Shown here: in pieces, positions 1 to 7,944 of the stretch
Layout: each line of letters starts with the position of its first letter
Position numbering within the stretch: the stretch's first letter is position 1
Origin: JBLNCE01 sp050260415
GTDB taxonomy: Bacteria > Bacillota > UBA4882 > JAAYXC01
Assembly: GCA_050260415.1 (NCBI GenBank)
Contig: JBLNCE010000147.1
Coordinates: forward strand, 1 to 23,850
Direction of reading: 5' to 3'
DNA length: 23,850 nucleotides
The notes under the pieces: generated by a model
Seen by the model: the letters and a program-made list of their open reading frames with translations, nothing else
Database searches by the model: none
Told to the model about the DNA's origin: nothing
Made by a program: the position numbers and the translations under genes

Positions 1-40
1 CGCGTGAGCCTTAGGATTACGGCAAGAAAGGATGATGTGC

Positions 41-1249
41 GTGCTTAGAACCATATTGGTGGACGACGAGAGGCCGGCTCTGAAGATTCTGGCGCGCTTC
101 CTCAAAGAATATCCTAATATAGAGATTGTTGGCGCATATACCGATTTTTCTAAAGCCCTCGAACAGATCGGAGCGCATGATATACAATTGGTCTTTTTGG
201 ATATTGATATGCCGAATCTCAATGGTATCGAGGCTGCAAGAAAAATAGCAGCGATTAATGATAATACTGATATCGTATTTGTTACAGCCTATGACGAATT
301 TGCGCTTGCCGCCTTTGAGATGAATACCCTGGACTATATCATGAAACCTGTAACCAAGAAGAGATTGGACAAGACAATCGAACGGATCCAAAAGAAACAT
401 GCCCCGCCGGATGCCCTGATTCTCCGCCAGCAACGCAATGAATTCTTGAACGGGTTAATTGCCGGAGGATCGATCGAACCGGATAATGTCATGCATCAAG
501 CAATGCTGCTGGGTATCGATCTCGATCGTCCTTTTTCCCTGTTTTTCTTGCACGTCGCCGCCGCGGAAAGGGCAATCGGTCAAGCGGTGGCCGCCGATAG
601 GCAAGTCACGGTCAGCGCGATCGTTGAGCGGCTCTCCGCCGAAGCGGATCTTCTCGTTTGGGAGACGGAAGCGGGCGTAGGTGTCCTGGATTATACCGCC
701 CAATCCGGAGATGACGTTAGGAAAAAGGAGTTAGCCAGAGCCTCCCGATTGAGAGAGACTATTGCGCGCGACTTCCCTGAAATAACGACCGCGATAGGCA
801 TCGCCGAGCATCATGCGGGCGCCGCGAATCTTGCCGATCGGTACGTGCAAGCCCGTAACGCCGTGGCCATAGGTTTGCATGTCTCCCCGGAATCGGGCGT
901 CTATCATTTTCTTGACAGCGGATTCTTGACCGTGGTGGATCGATACATCGATCGGCGGAGGGTTGCCGCCCTGATCGACCGCACGATTGGCCGAATTGTC
1001 GAGTACGATCGTGAAAACGGCACCGAGCTTTTCCGAACCATGGAGGAGATCATCCTCCACGATAGTCTACAGTCGGTAGCCAAGAAAATGTTTGTGCATT
1101 ATAAGACGGTATTATTTCGCAAACAGAGCATTGAAAGAATCCTGGGAATTTCCATGGGCTCTTTTGAAGGACGGACCACCTTGGGACTGGCGCTGGCTCT
1201 CCATTATATCGACCATTTCGCGTCAACCCGGAGCGCAAAAACACCTTGA
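41..1249 (+). CDS. Response regulator: receiver domain plus PucR/CdaR-type output half
   Basis: Two-component response regulator, probably a cytoplasmic transcription factor activated by a histidine kinase lying outside the window. The N-terminal ~118 residues are a CheY-like receiver: acidic pair DDE near residues 8-10, phosphoacceptor Asp54 in FLDIDMP, the Thr of FVTAYDE and the Lys of MKPV. The middle (~125-290) resembles the degenerate GGDEF-like region of CdaR-type regulators, and the C-terminal ~100 residues resemble the PucR helix-turn-helix (NGTELFRTMEEIILHD, then VAKKMFVHYKTV). I chose GTG at 41 because AAAGGA lies 8 nt upstream and the product then starts MLRTILVDDE; ATG at 32 or 35 is possible and adds two or three residues. 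The gene ends one base before the convergent SulP gene. Family call is strong; the regulated genes are unknown. Confidence 0.85.
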   Translation: MLRTILVDDERPALKILARFLKEYPNIEIVGAYTDFSKALEQIGAHDIQLVFLDIDMPNLNGIEAARKIAAINDNTDIVFVTAYDEFALAAFEMNTLDYIMKPVTKKRLDKTIERIQKKHAPPDALILRQQRNEFLNGLIAGGSIEPDNVMHQAMLLGIDLDRPFSLFFLHVAAAERAIGQAVAADRQVTVSAIVERLSAEADLLVWETEAGVGVLDYTAQSGDDVRKKELARASRLRETIARDFPEITTAIGIAEHHAGAANLADRYVQARNAVAIGLHVSPESGVYHFLDSGFLTVVDRYIDRRRVAALIDRTIGRIVEYDRENGTELFRTMEEIILHDSLQSVAKKMFVHYKTVLFRKQSIERILGISMGSFEGRTTLGLALALHYIDHFASTRSAKTP

Positions 1250-2941
1250 CTACCCTGCCCTCATCACCTCGCGCGCCTTCTGGTACGCTTTGTTGGCGGA
1301 GGCATAGATCCGATCCTCGGCCAGGAAGATGTGGTCCTCCCCCACCAGAGCCGTCAGACCGACGGCATCGATGAACCGCTTCAGGGAATCGCTCACGCCG
1401 CACAGTAGAACGGTCTTTCCCGACGCCAGGAGCCGCCTGATGACTCCCTCCAGCGCCTCGAAGGCGGAGATGTCGACCACGTTGATCCGCTTCAGTCTGA
1501 TGATGCAGACCTGGGCGTTCGGTTCTTGCACGATCGGACGCATTTTTTCCTCCAGGTCGGCGGCGGAACCGAAATAGAGATCCCCCTCCACGTGCACGAC
1601 CAGAATGCCCGAGGGATTTGCTTCCACGACGTGGGGGGCCGGCTTGGCTTCCTTGAACCCGCCCTTGCCGTCTTGCATCAGGATTCTGACCTTGACTTCC
1701 CCGGTTTGCCAGAGGTGTACGATGACCGAGACGGCGATCCCGGCGAGGATCGCCTTTTCCAGATCGGGCATGATGATGGTCGCGAGGATGGTGATTGACA
1801 TCACCGCCGCGTCAAACCTGCTAGCCTTGGCGATCTTGGCCATGGCGTGCTTGTTGACCATGTTGTACGCGACCACGACGATGACCCCCGCCAGACTGGC
1901 ATGCGGTATATACCCGGCATAAGGGGCGAGCGCGACGAGTCCGACCGCCGCGATCACGCCGGAGAAGACGGCGGCGAGCCTCGTCTGGGCCTTGGCGTCA
2001 AGGTTGATGGCCGAACGGGTAAAGGAACCGGACGAGGGAATGCATTGGAAAAAGGCGGCAGTCATATTCGCCAGTCCTTGCCCCACGAATTCCCGGTTGG
2101 GGTCGATCGCCTGGCCAGAGGTGAGCGAGATCGATTTGGCGATCGAGATCGCCTCGACCAGTCCGACGAGGGCGATGGCTACCGCGCCGCCCGTAAGCCC
2201 CCCGAGCAAGTCCCAGCCGAAGCCGGGCATCCGGAAGAGCGGCAGGTTGTTGGGCATCTCCCCCACCAGGCCGACCCCCTTGTCGGCCAAGTCGAAGACC
2301 GCCGCCAGCACGGAACTGATTACGATCCCAAGCAAGGAACCGGGGATGTTCCTCCCAATCTTCTTGCCGATTATTACGATCGCCACGGTCAGGCAAGCAA
2401 GCCCCAAGGCATAGAGGTTCGTCCGTTCAAGTCCCGTAAGGGTCAGGTAGACCCTCTCGTACAGCGGGTGATAGCCCTTGGCGATGCTTATGCCAAAGAA
2501 CTGATTGACCTGGCCGAGGGCGATGATAATGCCGGCCCCCGCGGTGAAACCCACGATGACCGAGTGGGAGACGAAATTGATCACCTTGCCCACGCGCAGA
2601 AGCCCCAGAATCAGCTGGAAGAGCCCCACCAGGAAGGTAAGCAGGAACAGCCTGGTCAAGAAATCCTCCCCGCCGGCAAAGTCCTTCATGGCGCTGGCCA
2701 CCATGAGGGCGATCGCGTTGGTGGGGCCGGTGATGAGATGGTTCGAGCTGCCGAAGAGCGCGCCGACGATCGCGGCCACCACGGAAGCATATAGGCCATA
2801 GACCGGATCCACGCCGGCGATCAGGGCATAAGCCATGGACTGCGGTAAGGCTACGATGGCCACGGTCAGTCCGGCCGCGAGGTCGAGCCGCAGATGCCGC
2901 AACTTATACGCCTTGAAACCCCCCGGGAGGGAGATCGACAT
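1250..2941 (-). CDS. SulP-family anion (sulfate/bicarbonate-type) transporter with STAS domain
   Basis: Inner-membrane secondary transporter of the SulP/SLC26 family, about 563 aa, a normal family length. The N-terminus carries the family pattern DLAAGLTVAIVALPQSMAYA followed by AGVDPVYGLYAS, then about ten or more hydrophobic segments. The C-terminal ~120 residues form a cytoplasmic STAS domain (VHVEGDLYFGSA, then INVVDISAFEAL). Substrate within the family (sulfate, bicarbonate, dicarboxylate) cannot be read from sequence. ATG at 2941 has GGGAG 8 nt upstream; an in-frame ATG at 2962 adds seven residues and overlaps the stop codon of an upstream gene scrap (ATGA overlap), which would fit translational coupling in an ancestral operon. 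It is convergent with the response regulator with no spacer and no visible terminator between them. Confidence 0.92.
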   Translation of the reverse strand: MSISLPGGFKAYKLRHLRLDLAAGLTVAIVALPQSMAYALIAGVDPVYGLYASVVAAIVGALFGSSNHLITGPTNAIALMVASAMKDFAGGEDFLTRLFLLTFLVGLFQLILGLLRVGKVINFVSHSVIVGFTAGAGIIIALGQVNQFFGISIAKGYHPLYERVYLTLTGLERTNLYALGLACLTVAIVIIGKKIGRNIPGSLLGIVISSVLAAVFDLADKGVGLVGEMPNNLPLFRMPGFGWDLLGGLTGGAVAIALVGLVEAISIAKSISLTSGQAIDPNREFVGQGLANMTAAFFQCIPSSGSFTRSAINLDAKAQTRLAAVFSGVIAAVGLVALAPYAGYIPHASLAGVIVVVAYNMVNKHAMAKIAKASRFDAAVMSITILATIIMPDLEKAILAGIAVSVIVHLWQTGEVKVRILMQDGKGGFKEAKPAPHVVEANPSGILVVHVEGDLYFGSAADLEEKMRPIVQEPNAQVCIIRLKRINVVDISAFEALEGVIRRLLASGKTVLLCGVSDSLKRFIDAVGLTALVGEDHIFLAEDRIYASANKAYQKAREVMRAG

Positions 2942-2958
2942 CGACAACACTCCCATTG

Positions 2959-3132
2959 TCATTGAATAACCCTGGCTGGCCGCACCTCTTCCAGGGGGCC
3001 GTAGAGCGCGTCGTGAAAATCACGGGAGATCTTTTCGGGCCGGTCCAGATTGGCGGCCAGGTACCGCCCGGCCCGCCAGGCGTCGCCGAAACGCGGGCTG
3101 TAGTAGTTGCGCTCGACGCCGCATCCTGGCCA
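2959..3132 (-). pseudogene. 3' scrap of an unidentified gene upstream of the SulP transporter
   Basis: On the minus strand an open frame of about 57 codons runs into the TGA at 2961-2959, which overlaps the ATG at 2962 in front of the SulP gene. The translation looks protein-like (NYYSPRFGDAWRAGRYL, then DRPEKISRDFHDALYG) and uses GC-rich codons like its neighbours. It has no start codon: an in-frame TGA sits at 3135-3133, right beside the ATTC repeat tract that begins at 3138. I read it as the C-terminal remnant of a gene that once preceded the transporter. The family is not recognised. Confidence 0.45.
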
Positions 3133-3137
3133 TCAAG

Positions 3138-3179
3138 ATTCATTCATTCATTCATTCGATTCATTCATTCATTCATTCG
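3138..3179. repeat. (ATTC)5G tandem repeat, two 21-bp units
   Basis: Positions 3138-3158 and 3159-3179 are identical 21-bp units, each five copies of ATTC followed by G. The tract begins three bases beyond the in-frame stop that bounds the gene scrap at 2959-3132, so it lies at or near a rearrangement boundary. Tetranucleotide arrays like this are prone to slippage and copy number may vary. Confidence 0.95.
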
Positions 3180-3496
3180 ACAGCCGTGCCCCGTTCCCTC
3201 TCCCCCTCAATTGTTATTCTCCCGGCCTGAACCGCCGGCTGCATGCAAAGCCAAATTGCCATCTTCACCCAGGTTGCTTCCGCGCTATGGAAAGGCTTTC
3301 CGCCCGCACGTGGCAACGAACCATCCCATGATCAGGCCAATAGTCAAGGCATATAAGCATCCGGATATATTGTCTAGCCTTTGGGCACGTCTTATGCAGG
3401 CGGATTCATACTGCGATTTGGGCGCCGCCTAGGCAGGAACCGCGGCGCCGATGCCGAAAAAACAGCCTGGAACCAAGGCATCGGGAGGCGTAACTA
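3180..3496. other. Non-coding stretch upstream of the ABC transporter
   Basis: No convincing gene is present. It contains a perfect 8-bp inverted repeat, GGCGCCGC at 3421-3428 and GCGGCGCC at 3442-3449, with a 13-nt loop, about 50 nt before the transporter start; there is no T-run, so it is more likely a leader structure than a terminator. A weak promoter candidate is TTGTCT (3370-3375), 17 bp, TATGCA (3393-3398). The ribosome site GGGAGG at 3483-3488 belongs to the next gene. Confidence 0.5.
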
Positions 3497-5245
3497 TTGC
3501 GTACCCTCTGGCGGCTCGTCAAACATGCCAAGAAAGATTGGCCCTATTTCTCCCTCGCCACTGTCGCCCTCTTGGCAATCACCGGTCTGAACCTCTGGGC
3601 ACCTCTCATCATCCGCGACATCCTCGGGCTGGTTCGCACTGGGTATGGTTACGAAACCTGGGCTGGGATCAGCCGCGCCGCCATGCTCCTGCTTGCGGTC
3701 TATCTCATGCGCACGGTCTGCCAGTTCGTGACCAGATACTGCAACCACATCGGCGGATGGAACCTCGTGGCGCGCATGCGCGCCCTGACCTACGATCATC
3801 TACAGAAACTATCGCTTCGGTTCTTCCAGGACAAGCAGACGGGCCAGCTCATGTCGCGGATGGTCTATGACAACGCCAATCTGGAGAACCTGTCCGCGCA
3901 CGCCCTGCCGGACCTGTTGAGCAACACCCTGCTGCTGGCGGGGGTGACGGTCCTGGTTTTCAGGCTCAATACCCGCCTGGCGCTCTACACGTTGATCCCC
4001 ATGCCGCTCCTGATTCTCGCCGTGACCCGTTTCGCCCTGAAGATCCGCCCGTCCCTGCGCAGGGTTCAGGCGACCCTCGGCGAGCTGAACGCCCTGGTCC
4101 AGGACAATCTCTCCGGGATCAAGGAAATCCAGGTTTTTACCCAGGAAGAGAGAGAAAGCGAGCGGGTCAGGGAATCCGCCTTCAGCTTCACCCGGGGCAT
4201 GCTCGCCGTATTGAAAAAGACCGCCTTTTACCATCCGGCCTTCGAGTTTCTGACCGCCCTCGGCACCGTGGTCGTGGTCTGGCTGGGGGCGCGTCTCATC
4301 GTCTTGGAACGATCTATGAATCCGGAGACGCTGGTGGCGTTCCTGCTATACCTGGGTATGTTCTACGGGCCTGTCACGACGGTCGGGCGCATCGTGGAAG
4401 AAGTGCAGACCGCCATGGCCGGGGCGGAACGCGTCTTTGAGATCCTGGACACCGAACCCGATGTCAAGGACGCTCCCCATGCCAGGATCTTGCCCTCCAT
4501 ACGTGGCGAGATCACGTTCGAAGACGTTTCGTTCGCGTATCGCCCCGATGTACCGGTGCTGGAGAGGATCAGTTTCCAGGTACCGCCCGGCTCCACGTTG
4601 GCCCTGGTTGGGCCCACGGGCGTCGGCAAAACCACCATCGCCAGCCTCATCCCCCGTTTCTACGATCCATTGGCGGGTTGCGTGCGCATCGACGGCCACG
4701 ACTTGCGTCAAGTCCGCCTGGAGTCGCTGCGCCGCCAGGTCAGCCTGGTATTGCAGGATGTCTTCCTTTTCAACGGCACGGTGGCGGATAACATTCTCTA
4801 TGGCGCACCCGAGGCGACGGAAGCCCAGATGCGCCGCGCCGCGGAGTTGGCGCTCGCCGACGGGTTCATCCGCGATCTACCTGAAGACTATGACACCAAG
4901 ATCGGGGAGCGCGGGGTCAAACTCTCCGGCGGGCAGAAACAACGCCTGGCCATCGCCCGCGCGATCCTGCGCGACACGCCCATCCTGATCCTGGACGAGG
5001 CGACCTCGGCGGTGGACTCGGAGACGGAGGCGGAGATCCAGGCGGCGCTGCGGGCGTTGGCAAAGGGTAGAACCACGGTGGTCATCGCCCACCGCCTGTC
5101 CACGGTGCGGGAGGCCGATCGGATCCTGGTCCTGGAGGACGGCAAGATCGCGGAGATGGGCAGGCACGAGGAGTTGCTCGGGCGGGGCGGGCTCTATGCC
5201 AGGCTGTACCGGACACAGTTCAGGGAAGTCGGGGAACCGGCCTAA
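3497..5245 (+). CDS. MsbA-like ABC exporter, fused membrane and ATPase domains
   Basis: Half-transporter of the ABC-B exporter type (MsbA/LmrA/BmrA-like), 582 aa, expected to act as a homodimer in the inner membrane and to export a lipid, drug or peptide; the substrate is not deducible. Residues ~15-310 form the six-helix membrane domain and ~335-580 the ATPase. All nucleotide-binding motifs are intact: Walker A GPTGVGKT (372-379), signature LSGGQ (476-480), Walker B ILILDE with Asp500 and catalytic Glu501, and the switch His532 in IAHRLST. The start is TTG at 3497, supported by GGGAGG ending 8 nt upstream. No partner half-transporter is adjacent, which favours a homodimer. It converges on the next minus-strand gene with a one-base gap. 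Confidence 0.93.
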   Translation: MRTLWRLVKHAKKDWPYFSLATVALLAITGLNLWAPLIIRDILGLVRTGYGYETWAGISRAAMLLLAVYLMRTVCQFVTRYCNHIGGWNLVARMRALTYDHLQKLSLRFFQDKQTGQLMSRMVYDNANLENLSAHALPDLLSNTLLLAGVTVLVFRLNTRLALYTLIPMPLLILAVTRFALKIRPSLRRVQATLGELNALVQDNLSGIKEIQVFTQEERESERVRESAFSFTRGMLAVLKKTAFYHPAFEFLTALGTVVVVWLGARLIVLERSMNPETLVAFLLYLGMFYGPVTTVGRIVEEVQTAMAGAERVFEILDTEPDVKDAPHARILPSIRGEITFEDVSFAYRPDVPVLERISFQVPPGSTLALVGPTGVGKTTIASLIPRFYDPLAGCVRIDGHDLRQVRLESLRRQVSLVLQDVFLFNGTVADNILYGAPEATEAQMRRAAELALADGFIRDLPEDYDTKIGERGVKLSGGQKQRLAIARAILRDTPILILDEATSAVDSETEAEIQAALRALAKGRTTVVIAHRLSTVREADRILVLEDGKIAEMGRHEELLGRGGLYARLYRTQFREVGEPA

Positions 5246-5246
5246 C

Positions 5247-5588
5247 TTAAGCTTTGAACACTTTGGCAAAGGGCGGGAACATAAAAAGCAAACCGAGCCC
5301 GATGAGCGCCACCGTGATGATGAATACCCTATCGAAGCGGACGTCGCGGTTTCTCCAGGCAAAATAGAGTATCACCCACGAAAAGAGCCACCCCAAGACC
5401 GCGAGCGTGGAAATGCCGCTCAAGCAGCCGCCGGGAGGGTAAAATTCGAAAAAACCTTTGACCGCCTTGCTTACCTCGGCGAATAGGGCGAAAAGACCAA
5501 GCAGGAAGCTTCCGACACCGGCGCTCAGGATGGCGGCCGACGCTTTCCCGTATTTAACGGACTTATCGGCGATGGTATAGCGTCCCAT
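5247..5588 (-). CDS. Small integral membrane protein, function unknown
   Basis: A 113-aa hydrophobic protein with about three membrane-spanning stretches (roughly residues 18-40, 58-80 and 90-107), starting MGRYTIADKSVKYGKA and ending PPFAKVFKA. I do not recognise a named function. It begins 10 nt after the end of the frameshifted membrane gene 5599-6136 and points the same way, so the two probably formed an operon and may have worked together. I chose ATG at 5588 because conserved-looking sequence starts there and a GGGTGG stretch lies upstream; an upstream in-frame start at 5675 would lie inside the preceding gene. Confidence 0.7.
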   Translation of the reverse strand: MGRYTIADKSVKYGKASAAILSAGVGSFLLGLFALFAEVSKAVKGFFEFYPPGGCLSGISTLAVLGWLFSWVILYFAWRNRDVRFDRVFIITVALIGLGLLFMFPPFAKVFKA

Positions 5589-5598
5589 AGATTCCACC

Positions 5599-6136
5599 CT
5601 ATCGGACCGGCGCAAGTTTGGTAATGAAGACACCCAAGAGGCCGGTAATCCCTCCGGTGATGAAGGCGATGGCAAAAAGCGTCATCAAGGCCATTATTAT
5701 CTTCGGTTGATCTTTGAGCCGCTTTCCGTAGACCGTCAGGACATAAGATGCCGCCGTGCAGAGAATGGGCACGACCCAGCCGAGATACTTCTTCCATTTC
5801 ATGCCGAAATCCTCCCACACCTTGAGATAGGGCCGGGAAAGCAAAAAACTTGGGGAAATCGCGCAGATTCGCTATACCCTCGGGCGGCTGGACGCGGTAC
5901 CACGGATAGGAGACGTAACTGCCCATTATATCCGTGAGCCACGCAAGCACGGTTATGAGCCACGCCCCCAAAATGAGGAATCGAAGATATGAACCCGGTG
6001 TTTTTTCGTTAAAGCGCCCTTTGCCGAGCAGATGAAGCCCCATGATCACGGCCGGAAAGAGAAGCAGAAACGCGGCGCCAAAGCCCACCCCGTGGATGAT
6101 CGACCATGCCTCCCGAAGCGTGATCCCGAATTTCAA
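5599..6136 (-). pseudogene. Multi-spanning membrane protein, broken by a frameshift
   Basis: Two frames together encode one protein of about 178 aa with four or five membrane segments. The first frame starts at TTG 6136 (MKFGITLREAWSIIHGVG) and runs through SYPWYRVQPPEG to DFPKFF; the rest, SRPYLKVWEDFGMKWKK to GVFITKLAPVR, is one frame over. The switch falls at a run of six A on the plus strand (5843-5848), six T in the mRNA; removing one base or adding two restores a continuous protein. From memory, uncharacterised homologues have both halves in one chain with a similar centre (YPWYRA-PP, then FGMEWKEH). It lies directly upstream of the 5247-5588 gene. A sequencing error or +1 frameshifting cannot be excluded. 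Confidence 0.65.
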
Positions 6137-6270
6137 GCCAGCGACCCCCGTATCTGTTTGGTACGAATAATTTCGCCATAAGCCCGGCTATACATTCGTC
6201 GATCGAACGAGGGAGACAGTTGCATCTTTGCGCGAGCATAGGTTTTTCACATTCTTTTCAGCAGCTGGAT

Positions 6271-6642
6271 CTAGTTGATTGGTTTGCGGGCTAATCCGAT
6301 CACATGCCAGGAGAGCTTGGGCAGAGCGGCCGTCAGGATCCCCCCGCTCATGGCCGCATCTCCGCCCCCATGCGGCGCCACGCGTTGACAATCCTCCGCG
6401 CTGTTCACCGCTTTCACGTCGTCATGTTCAAGGAACTTGATCCCATGGGGGGTGCTGAATCCGTGGGAGATGCGCAGGTCGCTCCAGTAAGTCCCCCCTG
6501 GATGGTTGCAGTATTCCACCAGGCTCCGGGCTGCTTCCGGCCCCCGGGTGCCCAGGTTGACGGCCATCATGACTGCCGTATTCGCTCTCTCGGCCCACTG
6601 CATGAACTCGTTGAGGCCGATCTCGTTGGTTTCCACCACCGC
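6271..6642 (-). pseudogene. GH51 alpha-L-arabinofuranosidase remnant with large internal deletion
   Basis: The frame opens with VETNEIGLNEFMQWA and continues MMAVNLGTRGPEAA and YCNHPGGTYWSDLR, which are characteristic of the catalytic barrel of GH51 alpha-L-arabinofuranosidases. After HGIK (near 6436) it jumps to LEHDDVKAVN and then LPKLSWHVIGLA, which resemble the extreme C-terminus of the same family. Roughly 300 or more residues that should lie between, including the acid/base Glu region (normally LWCLGNEMDGPWQ), are missing, yet the frame stays open. The N-terminal part of the gene is also absent, with an in-frame TAA shortly upstream. A working enzyme would release arabinose from hemicellulose; this fragment cannot. 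Confidence 0.75.
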
Positions 6643-6715
6643 CTCCCCGGCGTCCGGAGTTCTTTGAAAATATTAACTCCCGGCGCAAGCTGGGGCGCGC
6701 AGCCTGGATACCTCT

Positions 6716-7192
6716 CTAGACCAGATCGCACGCCTCCGGTGGCATCCAGTGGGCATCCTGACCCTCCCACTTGACGTTGCAGCCGATCGGATTGGTCATG
6801 GGCGTGCTTACGGGCTTCCCTGCCAGGTGTTCCTCCAGCGCTCGGTCAAGATCGTTTGTCGTACTCGCGGCCGCATGGCGGGGATTGTCCACGCCACGGC
6901 CCGTGTAGACGAGCTTTCGCTCCCGGTCAAAGACGTAGAAGTGCGGCGTTCTGAGCGCGCCATAGGCCCGCGCCGTTTCCTGGGTTATGTCGCGGACGTA
7001 GACCCAGGGAAACCGATGCTCCCGCATCCGTTCGACCATATGGGCAAAATCGTCCGTGGGGTGGGTATGCTCGCTGTTCGCATTGATGCCGATAAAGGCG
7101 ACGCCCTGGTCCTTGAAGCGCTCCACCGTGGCGCGGGTCGTTTCGTCGGAGCCGGTGACGAAGGGGCAGTGGTTGCAGGTATGTCCAAGCCT
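6716..7192 (-). pseudogene. Thioredoxin-fold (AhpC/TSA-like redoxin) gene, 5' truncated
   Basis: The translation from about 7180 reads TCNHCPFVTGSDETTRA, then GVAFIGINANSEHTHPTDDF, and ends IGCNVKWEGQDAHWMPPEA, a typical redoxin of the thioredoxin-like peroxiredoxin group with CNHC as its CxxC site and an intact C-terminus. The usual 35-40 N-terminal residues are absent: just upstream of TCNHCP the frame meets the TGA (7195-7193) that ends the Uma2 gene. There is no start codon in front of the CxxC; the first candidate, a GTG at 7126, would remove the active site. I therefore call it a truncated remnant, although translation by readthrough or from the Uma2 stop cannot be excluded. It belongs to the same decayed block as the GH51 remnant. 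Confidence 0.72.
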
Positions 7193-7765
7193 TCACTCCT
7201 CCCCGATCTCCTCCACGCCGGCGAAGATCTCCGCTAACCGCACCGCCAGTCCCGGCAGCACTTCGCTCTCCATCTCTCCCCCGCCGGCAAAGACCGCCCG
7301 CCGATCGAGAGGCCTCCCGGCGCTGGTCCAGAGGACGACCGTAAAGTCCCCGGGATCGATAACCCAGTACTCCCTCACCCCATACCGCGCATAGAGTTTA
7401 TACTTCTCCGTCGTGTCCCGTTGACGCGTGGCCGGAGAGAGGATCTCCACCACCAGATCGGGCGCGCCGAAGATCCCACGCCCTTTCACGATGGACTTCC
7501 TGGCCTCCGTCACAAAGAGCAGATCGGGCTGGATCACGTCTGTCTCTGATAACACGACATCGCAGGGCGCGGCGAAGACCAACCCCAGCCGCGCGGGGCT
7601 GATGTGCCGGTGCAGGATGGCGGTCAGATTGGCGCTAATGCACTGGTGTTTGCTGTCCGGCGCGGGCGACAAAGTCCCCATCCCCCCCATGATCTCGTAT
7701 CGGGGTCCGGTCTCCGGCAACGCGGCGTAATCGGTATAGGTCGCCGGCGGTTCACGCACTTCCAT
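7193..7765 (-). CDS. Uma2 family (DUF820) putative endonuclease
   Basis: A 190-aa protein of the Uma2/DUF820 family, which has a PD-(D/E)XK nuclease fold; biological role is unsettled and many copies are found in scattered genomic positions. Visible family motifs: YEIMGGMGTLSPAP near residue 24, DVIQPDLLFV with Asp81, APDLVVEILSP with Glu107, and KLYARYGVREYWVIDP. ATG at 7765 has AGGAG 8 nt upstream, so I prefer it to the GTG at 7774. The gene looks intact. Its TGA forms the border with the truncated redoxin remnant, in the same reading frame, so insertion or rearrangement of this gene may have removed the redoxin's 5' end. Confidence 0.85.
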   Translation of the reverse strand: MEVREPPATYTDYAALPETGPRYEIMGGMGTLSPAPDSKHQCISANLTAILHRHISPARLGLVFAAPCDVVLSETDVIQPDLLFVTEARKSIVKGRGIFGAPDLVVEILSPATRQRDTTEKYKLYARYGVREYWVIDPGDFTVVLWTSAGRPLDRRAVFAGGGEMESEVLPGLAVRLAEIFAGVEEIGEE

Positions 7766-7895
7766 AGGTACCACTCCTAAATGTTTATCTGATAGTTGTA
7801 TTTTAGCACAATTGCGTAGTATTGGAGAGACTCAAGGCCGAACGCCCCGACGGCTTGATCTGTCTTTTGACCGGGGACTGGGGAGATCTATCATA

Positions 7896-7924
7896 TTGCT
7901 CTTCATAACGATCCATCATATACT
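7896..7924 (+). promoter_or_regulatory. Candidate vapBC promoter
   Basis: TTGCTC (7896-7901), 17-bp spacer, TATACT (7919-7924). The hexamer ATCATA occurs at both ends of this interval, as direct repeats 24 bp apart, and could serve as an operator for autoregulation by VapB. An alternative -35 is TTGACC at 7868-7873. The call rests on sequence match only. Confidence 0.35.
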
Positions 7925-7944
7925 ATTGATGAGGAGGGATATGC

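Noticed and set aside
1847..2794. 315-codon plus-strand open frame
   Set aside because: It lies entirely antisense to the SulP gene, with a charged low-complexity composition typical of the reverse of a GC-rich membrane protein gene.
2956..3432. 158-codon plus-strand frame crossing the ATTC repeats
   Set aside because: It opens on a fortuitous start, reads the repeat as FIHSFIRFIHSFIR, and lacks a ribosome site or protein-like remainder.
5599..5802. Separate 67-aa membrane protein starting MKWKKYLGWV with a GGGAGG site
   Set aside because: The apparent ribosome site is part of coding sequence for VWEDFG, and the upstream residues belong to the same protein; a frameshifted larger gene explains it better.
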